The position numbers were made by a program, and so were the translations under genes. From contig JACKDR010000025.1 of assembly GCA_020633495.1 (NCBI GenBank), positions 1 through 64,000 on the forward strand: DNA of 64,000 bases, read 5' to 3'. Positions 43,114 to 52,002 of the stretch are shown one piece after another. The DNA is from Kofleriaceae bacterium. Its GTDB lineage: Bacteria; Myxococcota_A; Polyangia; Haliangiales; Haliangiaceae. Position 1 is the first letter of the stretch; each line of letters opens with the position of its first letter. The notes beneath the pieces are model-generated. The model made no database searches. It saw nothing but the letters and a program-made list of their open reading frames with translations, and was not told the DNA's origin.

Positions 43114-45836
43114 GTCAGCTGCCGCCAGGCTGGGCGTTGGCGCAACTGGGGCAGCTTGGCACCGTCGGCTCCAGCCGACGAGTACATCAGAGCGATTGGC
43201 AGAAGAGCGGAGTCCCCTTCTACCGAGCGAGGGAGATCGTCAAGCTTTCGAAGAATGGGTCCGTTGATAACGACCTCTTCATCGCCGAGGAGTTGTTCGA
43301 GGAGCTGTCCGCGAACGGCATGGTTCCGGCCGCGGGCGATGTGATGATCACCGGCGTCGGCACCATTGGTGTTCCCTATCGCGTGAGGCAGGGAGACAAG
43401 TTCTACTTCAAGGATGCGAGCGTGCTCATATTCAAGAACGAGCACGGCATGGACCCTGACTTCCTGTGCCAGTTCTTTCGCTCGCCAAGCTGGCACGCCA
43501 CCTTGAGCAGGGGCGCATCTGGAACAACAGTTGAGACCCTGACAATCAAGCAAGCGAGCCGCATCTCCGTCCCGGTCGCTCCACTCAACGAACAGCGCCG
43601 CATCGTTGCCAAGATCGAGGAGCTGACGGCGCGGAGTCGGCGGGCGAAGGAGGCGCTGGATGCGGTGCCCCCGCTGCTCGACAAGCTGCGCCAGTCCATC
43701 CTCGCCGCCGCCTTCCGCGGTGACCTCACGGCAGACTGGCGCGCCAAGAACCCCAACGTCGAACCCGCCGACCAGCTCCTCGCCCGCATCCGCGCCGAAC
43801 GCCGCGCCAGCTGGGTCGCCAACGAAGCTGCTCATGGTCGAACTCGGTCGAACTACCGCGAGGCAACGGAGACGGTACCAGAGGAGCTGCGATCGGCGCT
43901 CCCCAACGGGTGGGCGTGGGCAGCTGCCGATGAGTGCGCCTGGGACATCACGGTGGGCCACGTCGGACCGATGAAGCATCGGTACGTTTCGAAGGGGATT
44001 CCGTTCTTGCGCTCACAGAACGTGCGCGAGAACCGATTCGACCGCGATGGGCTCCTCTACATCCCGGAAGACTTTCATGCCGAGCTCAGGAAATCGTCAC
44101 TCCGGCCGGGCGATCTGGTCGTAGTGCGATCCGGAGCACCCGGAACCGCATGCGTCATTCCCGACGAGCTGTTGGATGCCAACTGCGCAGATCTCGTGAT
44201 CTGTCGACTCGTCCCGTCAGTGCTTGCGGACCTGCTTTGCCACTTCGTTAACTCGCAGCACGCAAAGGCGCAGGTGCTCGATGCGCAGGTGGGGGTCGCA
44301 CAGCAGCACTTCAACATCGGATCGATGCGGAAGCTTGTGGTTCCGTTGATGCCCCTGGAAGAGCAACGCGAGCTGCTTGGTCGCATCTCGGCTTCATTCG
44401 CCACGCTTGCCAGCATGGAGGCTGCGCTGGAGGCTGCGCGGGGTCGTTGCGCGGTGCTTGATACATCAGTTCTGGCTAGGGCGTTTCGCGGTGAGCTGGT
44501 GCCGCAGGACCCGAAGGACGAGCCCGCCTCTGTGCTGCTTCAACGCATTCGCGCAACGCACGGAAGCGATGTTCGTGTCCCTGTTGGCCGCCAGAGGAGG
44601 CACGTGGATGCCTCGATCGGAGAGGCCGAGGTTGAGATGGAAAGTGACGATGTCATCAAGCTCAACGTCGACCTGGAGGAAGGCGGTGGCGACGACTGGC
44701 TTCACAGGAGCCGACAGCGGCGCTCGAAGGCCGCAGCCGAGGCGGTCCCGCTTGACTCGATGGACGATGAGCGACGGCACGCGGCGGTCTTCGCTGCGCT
44801 CTGGACGCGTGGGCAAGTCGAGAAGGACGCGGCGGTCCGGCTGGTGGCGTTGCGTCTGCGCGATGACGGGCACGTAGCCTTCCAGCGCCTGCGGGCGGAC
44901 GGCCCACTGTACGCCGAGGTGCTCTCGGCGATCGAGTCGGCAGTCAAGGCGGGGGTCTTGGATCGTCCCCGCCGAGGGCTCGTGCGGGCGATCAAGGACG
45001 CCCAGGCGATGACCTCGGACGACTGGCGTCATGCGCTGGTTGCAGGCCTTCGCGAAGAGCCCGTTGCGCGCGACGAGGCGATCCGCACCGCGGCGGAGTG
45101 GGCGCGCGACAACATGGGCGTCGCGTTCGAGAGGCTCCGCGCCGACGGAGTCATCGCGTCCGCGCTGCGCTCGGCTATCAACAGCGCCATCCGTCGCGGC
45201 GAAGTGATTCGCCACGGCGCCAGCCACATTGCGCGCGCGCCAGCAGATGGGCACGAGAGTGACCCCGCGGACGATGCACCTGACGAGGACGCCGCGGACT
45301 CGCCCGCTGGAGGCCACCGGATCATTCCTCGGCTCCTTGAGCCACGGTCCATCGAGGTGGACAAGCCGGTGTTGGTGCTCCAGTTCGATGGAAAGGGCAG
45401 TGGTCTCAAGCTTGAGCACCTTGCCGTCATGGTGCTCGCCGGCGCGTTGTCGATTGTGAACGAGAAGCCGAAGGAGCCCGGCTGGACCTTCTTTCTCGGC
45501 GTTGACCGGCCCGATGTCGACGGCCTCTCGACCTGGCTCGGCGCCGGCCCGGGCGTGCCGGCCCGGGTCATCGACCTGATCCAGCAGCTCTTGGAGGGCA
45601 CCCAGCATCGCGTTGGCCGCGAGTACGCCGTCCCGCGACAGCACGACCTCACGGCCATCCTCGTCGCGACCGCAGACGCGATCGAGGTGTCCGACTCCGG
45701 CCCCGACAACGAGTTCCTCGGGCGACACTTCGACGAGGACGTCAAGGTGACCCGTCGCGTCTTCGTTGTCGGCTCCACGCGCGGGAAGTCGCAACAGCTC
45801 AACGACCTCTTCTTTGGCAACGACTCGGAGAGCTGA
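43110..45836 (+). CDS. hsdS: Extended type I specificity subunit HsdS, 908 aa
   Basis: The start is GTG 43110. Residues 1-~485 are a normal HsdS: TRD1 (WALAQLGQLGTVGSSRRVHQ), spacer (PLNEQRRIVAKIEELTARSR), TRD2 (WAWAAADECAWDITVGHVGP) and second spacer (PLEEQRELLGRISASFATLA), ending ARAFRGELVPQDPKDEPASV. Residues ~505-710 hold two tandem ~80-residue repeats, each with F(Q/E)RLRADG (44879-44902 and 45127-45150). These are winged-helix-like and reminiscent of DUF3320 repeats. Residues ~740-908 are a further domain (VLVLQFDGKGSGLKLEHLAV; WTFFLGVDRPDVDGL; GSTRGKSQQLNDLFFG). The length is about twice the family norm. Confidence 0.92.
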   Translation: MSQLPPGWALAQLGQLGTVGSSRRVHQSDWQKSGVPFYRAREIVKLSKNGSVDNDLFIAEELFEELSANGMVPAAGDVMITGVGTIGVPYRVRQGDKFYFKDASVLIFKNEHGMDPDFLCQFFRSPSWHATLSRGASGTTVETLTIKQASRISVPVAPLNEQRRIVAKIEELTARSRRAKEALDAVPPLLDKLRQSILAAAFRGDLTADWRAKNPNVEPADQLLARIRAERRASWVANEAAHGRTRSNYREATETVPEELRSALPNGWAWAAADECAWDITVGHVGPMKHRYVSKGIPFLRSQNVRENRFDRDGLLYIPEDFHAELRKSSLRPGDLVVVRSGAPGTACVIPDELLDANCADLVICRLVPSVLADLLCHFVNSQHAKAQVLDAQVGVAQQHFNIGSMRKLVVPLMPLEEQRELLGRISASFATLASMEAALEAARGRCAVLDTSVLARAFRGELVPQDPKDEPASVLLQRIRATHGSDVRVPVGRQRRHVDASIGEAEVEMESDDVIKLNVDLEEGGGDDWLHRSRQRRSKAAAEAVPLDSMDDERRHAAVFAALWTRGQVEKDAAVRLVALRLRDDGHVAFQRLRADGPLYAEVLSAIESAVKAGVLDRPRRGLVRAIKDAQAMTSDDWRHALVAGLREEPVARDEAIRTAAEWARDNMGVAFERLRADGVIASALRSAINSAIRRGEVIRHGASHIARAPADGHESDPADDAPDEDAADSPAGGHRIIPRLLEPRSIEVDKPVLVLQFDGKGSGLKLEHLAVMVLAGALSIVNEKPKEPGWTFFLGVDRPDVDGLSTWLGAGPGVPARVIDLIQQLLEGTQHRVGREYAVPRQHDLTAILVATADAIEVSDSGPDNEFLGRHFDEDVKVTRRVFVVGSTRGKSQQLNDLFFGNDSES

Positions 45837-45996
45837 TGTGAGCGACGCGGAAGCGAAATGGGGTTGGCTGTGGGAGGCGTTAGAGTGTTTGCCGCGGTCC
45901 ACAGATCGCGGCTGCGATCAGGCGCGAATTGATAACGCCCATGGCGTTCAAGAGACCTGTTCGACCGGTTGCGACAACCAGATTCCAGGGGGATGC

Positions 45997-46335
45997 ATGC
46001 CTGCCGATGACAAGCCTGAGACACGGGAAGCAGTCGACTTCGCAGCGCTGGAGCGTCTCATCAAATTGGTCGCCGAGAACGCAAAGGAGCTGGAGTGGCT
46101 CTTGGACCAGCAGAGCCAGCTGCGCACCGAGTACCTGACCTTCTACAAGAAGGACCTGAAGGAGATCTTTGCCGGGCTCAAGGAGATAATTCCGGAGGAA
46201 CAGGGAGGCGCACAGGGGGCGCTGCTAAAGCAGACGTTGGATCGCATCGTTCAGGACCATCGCCAAGATCTTGAACGATCATATCGATTCATCGATGGCA
46301 CCTATCAGCAACTCGCCCGCCTGCACGATGAGTGA
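45997..46335 (+). CDS. Small coiled-coil protein after hsdS
   Basis: I prefer ATG 45997 (MPADDKPETREAVDFAALER), which has CAGGGGG upstream. GTG 45838 in the same frame would add 53 less protein-like residues. The 112-residue product is helical and probably coiled-coil (LIKLVAENAKELEWLLDQQS; TYQQLARLHDE). The stop overlaps the next GTG by 4 bases. It is the first of four small genes extending the restriction operon. Confidence 0.7.
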   Translation: MPADDKPETREAVDFAALERLIKLVAENAKELEWLLDQQSQLRTEYLTFYKKDLKEIFAGLKEIIPEEQGGAQGALLKQTLDRIVQDHRQDLERSYRFIDGTYQQLARLHDE

Positions 46336-46859
46336 GCATGATGCGCGTCTACGAGATCGCGAAGCTTCTCGGGATGAGGAACAAGGATCTCCTGCGGAAG
46401 ATCCGCGCGCTCGGGCTCGAAGTGAGAAGCCACATGTCCCCACTAGGGGACGATGCCGTCGCCCGGATCAGACTTTCCATCGAAGCAGAGCGAGCGTCGG
46501 GGGGGCACAGTGAGCCACCACACACGGCGAAGGTCGGGCTAGTTGCGCGGCGCCGCATGGCCGAAGATGTGGACGTGCAATCGGCGGCGGGACAGCACCC
46601 GACTACGAAGGCGGCAGCATCGACCCGTAGTGCAGTTGACGACGACACGGTGAAGGTGATGCGAGGCCTATGGACCAGCGTCGCCAAGGAGGAGCGTGCG
46701 TGGCTCTTGGTCGATCTGCCAGCGATTGACGCGCTCTGGGCCGGGACGGGCGTGGAGGTTGCGGCTGTTAGGAGCTTCGTCACCAGATCGTTGCGGGCCT
46801 CACAGGCGCATACGCTGTACCTGCAATGCCGGGAGCTGCTTCTTCGTGGGACGAAATAG
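46332..46859 (+). CDS. Protein with an IF-2 N-terminal (IF2_N) domain
   Basis: GTG 46332 (MSMMRVYEIAKLLGMRNKDL) gives 175 residues. Residues ~4-50 match the small IF2_N domain of bacterial translation initiation factor 2 (VYEIAKLLGMRNKDLLRKIR, LGLEVRSHMSPLGDDAV). No GTPase domain is present. The C-terminal ~80 residues are helical (VKVMRGLWTSVAKEERAWLL) and unknown. A stand-alone IF2_N protein inside a restriction operon is unusual; it may bind ribosomes or nucleic acid. Confidence 0.75.
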   Translation: MSMMRVYEIAKLLGMRNKDLLRKIRALGLEVRSHMSPLGDDAVARIRLSIEAERASGGHSEPPHTAKVGLVARRRMAEDVDVQSAAGQHPTTKAAASTRSAVDDDTVKVMRGLWTSVAKEERAWLLVDLPAIDALWAGTGVEVAAVRSFVTRSLRASQAHTLYLQCRELLLRGTK

Positions 46860-47232
46860 CACGTTGATTCATCGTGCAGCCGCGATGCTCTCCGCCGCGC
46901 GAAGGCTGCGGGTGGAGAAGGTGCGCTGGCACAAGACCGACGAATTTCTGCAGGCGATGTTGCGCGGCAACGTGCTGAGCCTGGATGCACGCCTTGAGGA
47001 GATCATAGAAGGCACCGTTGATGCGGGCAAGAGCGCTCACCCCGAGTATGGTGGCGACTTCGTTCGCTTGGCCGAAGGCGCATATGCCGATATGCGACGC
47101 TTGGTAGCACTCGATGTGAAACTGGTGAATGCCCTGTTCGACGGGCATCCACGCGGTCTCGAGGAGTTGAGGCGCGCGAACGAGCGTCTACTGCTTGACC
47201 GCGTCATCGCCCGTCGGTCTGAACGCCGCTGA
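46846..47232 (+). CDS. Unknown helical protein, 128 aa
   Basis: GTG 46846 overlaps the previous stop by 14 bases. The product, MGRNSTLIHRAAAMLSAARR with KTDEFLQAMLRGNVLSLDAR, is helical and basic at both ends. No domain is recognised. It is coupled to the IF2_N gene and is followed 25 bases later by the coiled-coil gene. Confidence 0.65.
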   Translation: MGRNSTLIHRAAAMLSAARRLRVEKVRWHKTDEFLQAMLRGNVLSLDARLEEIIEGTVDAGKSAHPEYGGDFVRLAEGAYADMRRLVALDVKLVNALFDGHPRGLEELRRANERLLLDRVIARRSERR

Positions 47233-47257
47233 CGCGGCGGCCGCGAAAGGAACGCCA

Positions 47258-47974
47258 ATGGCTGGTTGGCACAAGATTCTGGAGGCTGCTGGTTCGTTGC
47301 TCGACATTCCGCTGAAGCTTGTCGAGCGCGCGACCGGGAACGATCCGGCATCTCTCGAGAAGGTCCGAGGAAGGCTAGAGAGGGAACGCGCCGAGCGCGA
47401 AGCCGAGCTTGAACGTGCGCGGAGCGAACGGAAGATCCTGGAGCTGAACGCGCACGAAGACGCCGAAGCTGCGGCGAAGCGTCTTGAGTACGAACTATGG
47501 AAGGAAGAGCAGGAATTCAAGCTGTCAGCGGTGAAGGACCTGATTGCATTCGTGAGTGACGTCAAGATTTTGCACGCGGAGCGTGTCATGAACCTCTCTG
47601 TGGAGTTCGAGAAGCTTTACTCCGACCAGTTCGACGAGGCGCAGCGGCGCCATGAGGACAACAACGAGAGGCGAAAAAAGTTCATGATCGAACTGATCCC
47701 GCTCAGAGAGACGGCTCCGGAAGTCTTCGCCGAACTCGTTGAGGGCTATAGGTCCGTCTTCAAGGCGTACGCGGAACACGTTTCGATCCTGCTTCACAGG
47801 ATGAGGGAGGACTTGCCTCGCCTACGAGACCGCGTCATCGACCAGGTCACGCAATACCAACCTGATGCATTGCTCGAGCGGCTCGGCAATGCAGGGCCAA
47901 GGCTTGGTGCGCCGGAGGCCAAGGAGCTCCCCCCAAGGACGACTGAGCCCGGACCTCGGAAGTCGCGTTCCTAG
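47258..47974 (+). CDS. Long coiled-coil protein
   Basis: ATG 47258 has GAAAGG upstream and gives 238 residues. Residues ~30-110 are a strong coiled coil (LEKVRGRLERERAEREAELE and on), and the rest is helical (FAELVEGYRSVFKAYAEHVS) with a Pro/Lys/Arg tail. There is no membrane segment. It is the last gene before the right edge of the element and may be a structural partner of the three genes before it. Confidence 0.75.
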   Translation: MAGWHKILEAAGSLLDIPLKLVERATGNDPASLEKVRGRLERERAEREAELERARSERKILELNAHEDAEAAAKRLEYELWKEEQEFKLSAVKDLIAFVSDVKILHAERVMNLSVEFEKLYSDQFDEAQRRHEDNNERRKKFMIELIPLRETAPEVFAELVEGYRSVFKAYAEHVSILLHRMREDLPRLRDRVIDQVTQYQPDALLERLGNAGPRLGAPEAKELPPRTTEPGPRKSRS

Positions 47975-48159
47975 TTGGCGGGCGAGTGTTCCACGCCAAG
48001 TGGGGCGATAACGTCGCCGGCAACGGTCCTCGTAATCGGGGCGAGAAATGTTTCCGCGCGAAGATCGACTGACGAGGCCAATCCGGCTTTGACTGCGGCT
48101 TACGTCCGGTATGGGTACGAATAGTCGAGGAAGATCGCGTTGTTGAACTTGCGAGGCCT

Positions 48160-48221
48160 GCCCCCGCTACGAACGTTGGAACGCCTGGCTATCTCGCCGA
48201 TAGCCAGGCGTTCCGCTTTTT
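48160..48221. repeat. Candidate attachment site, right edge (attR-like)
   Basis: It starts GCCCCCGCTACGAA, with GTTGGA, and is then followed by the same hairpin sequence as at 23.5 kb. Here the stem is perfect. Together with the left copy it brackets a 24.7-kb segment. Because neither copy sits at an intact tRNA, the site type is unknown; the motif plus terminator would fit the region just after a tRNA gene. Confidence 0.6.
48180..48217 (+). terminator. Intrinsic terminator
   Basis: There is a 14-bp perfect stem (AACGCCTGGCTATC / GATAGCCAGGCGTT) with a 5-base loop TCGCC, then CCGCTTTTT. It would stop plus-strand transcription coming from the hsdS operon. Confidence 0.7.
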
Positions 48222-48366
48222 GGGGCACGGAGAACGCGCGTCGCGATGGCCGACCAGGGCGACACGGCCGCGGCGAAGGCTGCCGGGCGCGGCCGGGATT
48301 CGACCGGGATGTGTGCGTCGGGGCCGCGGGACGGGCAGGTCCGCGCGCGGGCGCGCGATCCCGCCG

Positions 48367-49371
48367 TCACGCCCCCGGGTCGGGCTTCGGGCAGTGGGGC
48401 CACCACCGGTATCCATTGCTGCGCCACGGAACCCCGAGCTCCTCGCACGCTTCGCGGAGGAAGTCCGGCGAGTAGAAGTAGTTGCGCACCGCGACGATCC
48501 GGTCGCCGTCGACCTCGAGCCGGTTGATGGCGCGGACCGCGTCGCCGTCGGCGTGGGCGTACCACACCAGCAGCAGCGGCTCGCCGCGGTGGACGCGGAG
48601 CTCGCTGCGCGGCGGGTCCGGCAGCACGCCGCGGAACAGCTCGGCCTGGGCGCCGCCGTGGGTGTGGGCCTCCGCCATCACGGCGCTGCCGAACAGCATG
48701 CCGTCGAGGATCCGGCCGCGCCGGCCATACTCGGTGCTCGCGCCGACGACCTCGACGGCGGTGGTGTCGAGCAGCAGCGCGGTCAGCCGAGAGACGTCGC
48801 GCGCGTTGAACGCGTCGCAGAACGCGTCGATCACCGCGGGTACCGCCGCGCGCGGCTCGGCGAGGTCGGGCTCGACGAGCTTGCCGCGGCCGCGGTGCAG
48901 CGCCGCCTTGACCGCGCCGACGCTGGTCGACAGCGCCTCCGCGACCTCGTCGAGCGACAGCTCGAACACGTCCTTGAGGACGACCGCGGCGCGCTCCTGG
49001 GGCGACAGCTGCGCGACCAGCGTCCCCACCGCCTCGCGGTGCGCGCGCGGCTCGGGCGTCGCGGTCCCTGCCGGGAGCTCCTCGGCCGGGTGTGGCGTCT
49101 CGCGGCTGCGGCGGACCCGATCGATCCACAGGTTCGACGCGACGCGGAACAGCCAGGCGCGCGGGTTGGGAGGCGCGGCGCCCATCCGGCCCAGCGTCGC
49201 GAACGCGCGGACCATCGTGTCCTGCGCGAGGTCCTCGGCGTCCCACGGGCTGCGCGTGAGGTGGCGACAGTACCGGTACAGCTGCGGGCGCAGCGGCTCG
49301 TAGACGTCGAGGAACTGCTGCCACGACGCGCGCAGGGCGCCGGACAGCGTGTCGAGTGAGGTGTCGGTCAT
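48367..49371 (-). CDS. ECF sigma factor with SnoaL-like C-terminal domain
   Basis: The 334-residue product has region 2 at ~20-90 (YRYCRHLTRSPWDAEDLAQD, AWLFRVASNLWIDRVRRSRE) and region 4 at ~120-175 (LSPQERAAVVLKDVFELSLD, STSVGAVKAALHRGRGKL). A ~150-residue NTF2/SnoaL-like domain follows (VIDAFCDAFNARDVSRLTAL). This layout is that of ECF41/ECF56-type sigma factors, in which the extension controls activity in place of an anti-sigma factor. No adjacent anti-sigma gene is seen. Confidence 0.9.
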   Translation of the reverse strand: MTDTSLDTLSGALRASWQQFLDVYEPLRPQLYRYCRHLTRSPWDAEDLAQDTMVRAFATLGRMGAAPPNPRAWLFRVASNLWIDRVRRSRETPHPAEELPAGTATPEPRAHREAVGTLVAQLSPQERAAVVLKDVFELSLDEVAEALSTSVGAVKAALHRGRGKLVEPDLAEPRAAVPAVIDAFCDAFNARDVSRLTALLLDTTAVEVVGASTEYGRRGRILDGMLFGSAVMAEAHTHGGAQAELFRGVLPDPPRSELRVHRGEPLLLVWYAHADGDAVRAINRLEVDGDRIVAVRNYFYSPDFLREACEELGVPWRSNGYRWWPHCPKPDPGA

Positions 49372-49499
49372 GGCTGGAAGACGGGCGAGCCGACCGAAAA
49401 GATACGGATCGCCAGCGAGGTTCGGCGACCGTTCCGGCGGGGGTAGGCTCCCGGGATGTTCGCTGATCGTGGCGCGGCTTGTCCGACGACGGTGACGCC

Positions 49500-50219
49500 A
49501 TGAGCGTCCGAGCGTGGTCGATCAAGCCCGGGGAGCTGAAGCCGCTCGGGCGGGACGGGCTGCTGGTGCTGGCCGCCCGCGCGGCGATGCGCGTCGAGGG
49601 CCACGCGCCGGCGAGCGCCCGGGCGGCGTGGCGTGACGGCCTGGCGCTGGTCGTCGGCGCGGCGGTCAGGGCGCCCGCGGGGCAGGCCGGCGCCGCGGCG
49701 CTCGCGCGCCGGCTGCGCGACGCCAGGGCGAGCGCCTGCCACCGGCTCGCCGTCTCCGACGCGCCGGCCGGCGCGTGCGCCAACCACGCGACGTGCGCGC
49801 TGGCCGCGGCGGGCGAGGCGGCGGCGCTCGCTGACCGGGCGGCGGTGGCGCGCGCGGTGATCGAGGCGGCGAAGCAGGCGGCGTCGATCCCGGCGGTGCT
49901 GGGCCACGCCGGCCGGATCCGCGCGCCGCGCGGCCGCGATCCCGTCGAGTACGCGGCGGTGACCACGTGGGACGCGATCCGCGCCGACGTCGCGGCGGTT
50001 GCGGTCGCGCTGCCGGCGATCGCCCGCGCCCGTGATCCGTGCGGGCGGTCCGGCGCGCCGCGCCGCTGTGGGCCGCCGGCTCGCCGCCGTGGGCGTGAGC
50101 GGCGGCGCGGCGATTCGAACGGATCGAGGACGCAGGCCGCGCGACGTTCGGGGACGACCGAGCGCGCCGCGCCCTGGTCGGCGCGGCGCGGTCAGATCGG
50201 TCCGCGGCGTACGGGGTAG
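49500..50219 (+). CDS. Unknown Ala/Arg-rich protein
   Basis: ATG 49500 (MSVRAWSIKPGELKPLGRDG) starts a frame rich in Ala with Cys/His positions (ASACHRLAVSDAPAGACANH). The last ~60 residues are Arg/Gly-rich and look like non-coding read-through, so the true 3' end is uncertain. No domain is recognised. It is divergent from the sigma factor gene. Confidence 0.45.
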   Translation: MSVRAWSIKPGELKPLGRDGLLVLAARAAMRVEGHAPASARAAWRDGLALVVGAAVRAPAGQAGAAALARRLRDARASACHRLAVSDAPAGACANHATCALAAAGEAAALADRAAVARAVIEAAKQAASIPAVLGHAGRIRAPRGRDPVEYAAVTTWDAIRADVAAVAVALPAIARARDPCGRSGAPRRCGPPARRRGRERRRGDSNGSRTQAARRSGTTERAAPWSARRGQIGPRRTG

Positions 50220-50782
50220 CGCAGGTGAAGCACGCGGTTGGCGCGGATCACGATGTCTGGATCCTCCAGCAGGTGCGGCGCGTGGACCGACCCGAAGTAG
50301 CGCTTGCCGGCCCCGAGCACGACGGGGACGACGTCCATGCGCACCTCGTCGATCAGGCCCGCGGCCAGCACCTGGCCACCGACGTCGCCGGCGGCGACCT
50401 CGACGATGCGGTCCCCGGCGAGCTCCCGCGCCCTGGCCATGGCGGCCTCGACGCCGTCGACGAAGTGAAACGGCGCCCCGGGGTCCCAGCCTTGGGGCGC
50501 CGGTCGGTGGGTCACGACGACCACGTGGTCGATGCCGCCCGGCGGCTTCCCGCCCCAGCCGTCCGTGAGGTCGAAGACGTGGCGGCCGACGACGGTCACC
50601 CCGATCTGGTCCCAGTACGGCCGGGTGTAGTCGTAGGACGTTTGCGACACCTTCAGGACGCCGCCGTCGTCGAGCGGGACGTCACCGCCGGTCAACCAGT
50701 CGAACCGCGGGCCGGGCTGGTCGTGCTCGTCGGCGATGAAGCCGTCCACCGACACCGATGCGTACATGACGACCTTACCCAT
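50192..50782 (-). CDS. Dihydrofolate reductase-like (RibD C-terminal) protein
   Basis: ATG 50782 (MGKVVMYASVSVDGFIADEH) gives 196 residues. The RibD_C/DHFR-like fold is shown by the opening strand, VTVVGRHVFDLTDGWGGKPP, DHVVVVTHRPAPQGW and an NADPH-type segment AAGDVGGQVLAAGLIDEVRM. Such proteins are NADPH-dependent reductases of unknown substrate, common in actinobacteria and myxobacteria. It stands alone. Confidence 0.88.
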   Translation of the reverse strand: MGKVVMYASVSVDGFIADEHDQPGPRFDWLTGGDVPLDDGGVLKVSQTSYDYTRPYWDQIGVTVVGRHVFDLTDGWGGKPPGGIDHVVVVTHRPAPQGWDPGAPFHFVDGVEAAMARARELAGDRIVEVAAGDVGGQVLAAGLIDEVRMDVVPVVLGAGKRYFGSVHAPHLLEDPDIVIRANRVLHLRYPVRRGPI

Positions 50783-50907
50783 GGGCCACCGAGGGCAATG
50801 TACGGCAAGGGCGCCGCGGGCACCAGCGCGCCGCGTCGTGCGCGGAAGTGATCCGCCCGCGCGCGGCCGGGGTGAGGGCGGGCCACGACGCGAGCAGGGC
50901 CCGGTCC

Positions 50908-52002
50908 TCAGTCGAGCTGGGTCAGCTCGAAGTTGTGGCGCACCGACTGGCGGACGCCGCCGACGTCCATGTCCATCGTGCTGTGCCCGCTGGCGCCGGC
51001 GAGGGTGGCGACGCCGTCGGCGTGGCCGACGATGGTGCGGATCTGGGCGTCCATCTGGTAGGCGCCGGCCATCGCCGACTGGATCACGGTGTCGTAGGCG
51101 AGGCGCTGGTCGTCGAGCTCGGTGAGGGTGACCGACGCGGCGCCGAACGGGGTCGCGACCTCGACGTGGCTGCCGCCGGCGATCGCGTCGTCGGGCAGGA
51201 CGATCATCTGCAGCAGCTGGCGCGGCATGACGTCGAGGGTGGTGGCGTCGGCGGCGAGGCGGCGCTTGCGGCTGCGCGAGCTGCCCTTGGCCTTCGACGT
51301 GCCGGCCTGGAGGTCGATCTCGCTCTCGATCGTGAGCTCCTGGTCGCCGACGCTGGCGCTGACGCGGGCGCGCGCCGCGGCGCGATCGGCGGCGCGGGCG
51401 GTGGACGCGACCGCCATGGTCTCGCCCTCGAACGCGACCAGGACCACGTTGGCGAACACGACCTCGCCGCGCGGCGAGATCCACGCCTCGGCGGTGCGCG
51501 CGGCGCGGGGCAGGGCGTCGAGGGCCAGCAGGCGCTGGCCTCCGGTGGACAGGTCGTACGCGGTCAGGTCGAGGGTGACGTGGGCCCAGCCGTCGTCGGC
51601 GACGTCGAGGACGTGGAGCGCGACGTCGCTGGTGGCGTCGATCGAGATCGAGATGCCGCCGGCCATGCCGCCGCCCATGCTGGCGCCCATGCCGCCGGTC
51701 ATGTCGGCGCCCATGCCGCCGCCCCCACCCATGGAGGCCTCGACCTCGACGGTCTCGGCGTAGCGGTAGCGGTGGACGTCCCCGGCGCGCCAGCCGTACG
51801 ACAGCTGGTAGGCCTGGCCCGAGGCGGTCGCCGTCGTGGCGGCGCCGTCGCCGGCGGTCGAGGCCGCGGCCGTGTCACCGGGGGTGGCGGCGCCCTCCGA
51901 CGTCGTCGCGGTGGGCGCGGTGGAGGAGGTGGCGGGGGCCGCCGGCTGGATGGTGCAGGCGGTGGCGGTCGCGAGGGCGGCGGCGCCGAGGAAGCGAAGC
52001 AT
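50908..52002 (-). CDS. Exported lipoprotein, 364 aa
   Basis: ATG 52002 gives a signal peptide with lipobox (LGAAALATATAC), a Thr/Ala/Ser-rich spacer and a beta-rich body (YQLSYGWRAGDVHRYRYAET; FANVVLVAFEGETMAVASTA). A Met/Gly-rich insertion around residues 95-125 (MGGGGGMGADMTGGMGASMG) is odd and low-complexity. No domain is recognised. It is a probable envelope protein. Confidence 0.75.
   Translation of the reverse strand: MLRFLGAAALATATACTIQPAAPATSSTAPTATTSEGAATPGDTAAASTAGDGAATTATASGQAYQLSYGWRAGDVHRYRYAETVEVEASMGGGGGMGADMTGGMGASMGGGMAGGISISIDATSDVALHVLDVADDGWAHVTLDLTAYDLSTGGQRLLALDALPRAARTAEAWISPRGEVVFANVVLVAFEGETMAVASTARAADRAAARARVSASVGDQELTIESEIDLQAGTSKAKGSSRSRKRRLAADATTLDVMPRQLLQMIVLPDDAIAGGSHVEVATPFGAASVTLTELDDQRLAYDTVIQSAMAGAYQMDAQIRTIVGHADGVATLAGASGHSTMDMDVGGVRQSVRHNFELTQLD

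Larger units (their letters stand above)
47975..48366. other. 392-bp intergenic region at the right edge of the element
   Basis: It contains no convincing gene. It holds the right-hand copy of the edge repeat and its terminator-like hairpin (48160-48221). To the right, gene content becomes ordinary chromosomal. Confidence 0.5.
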
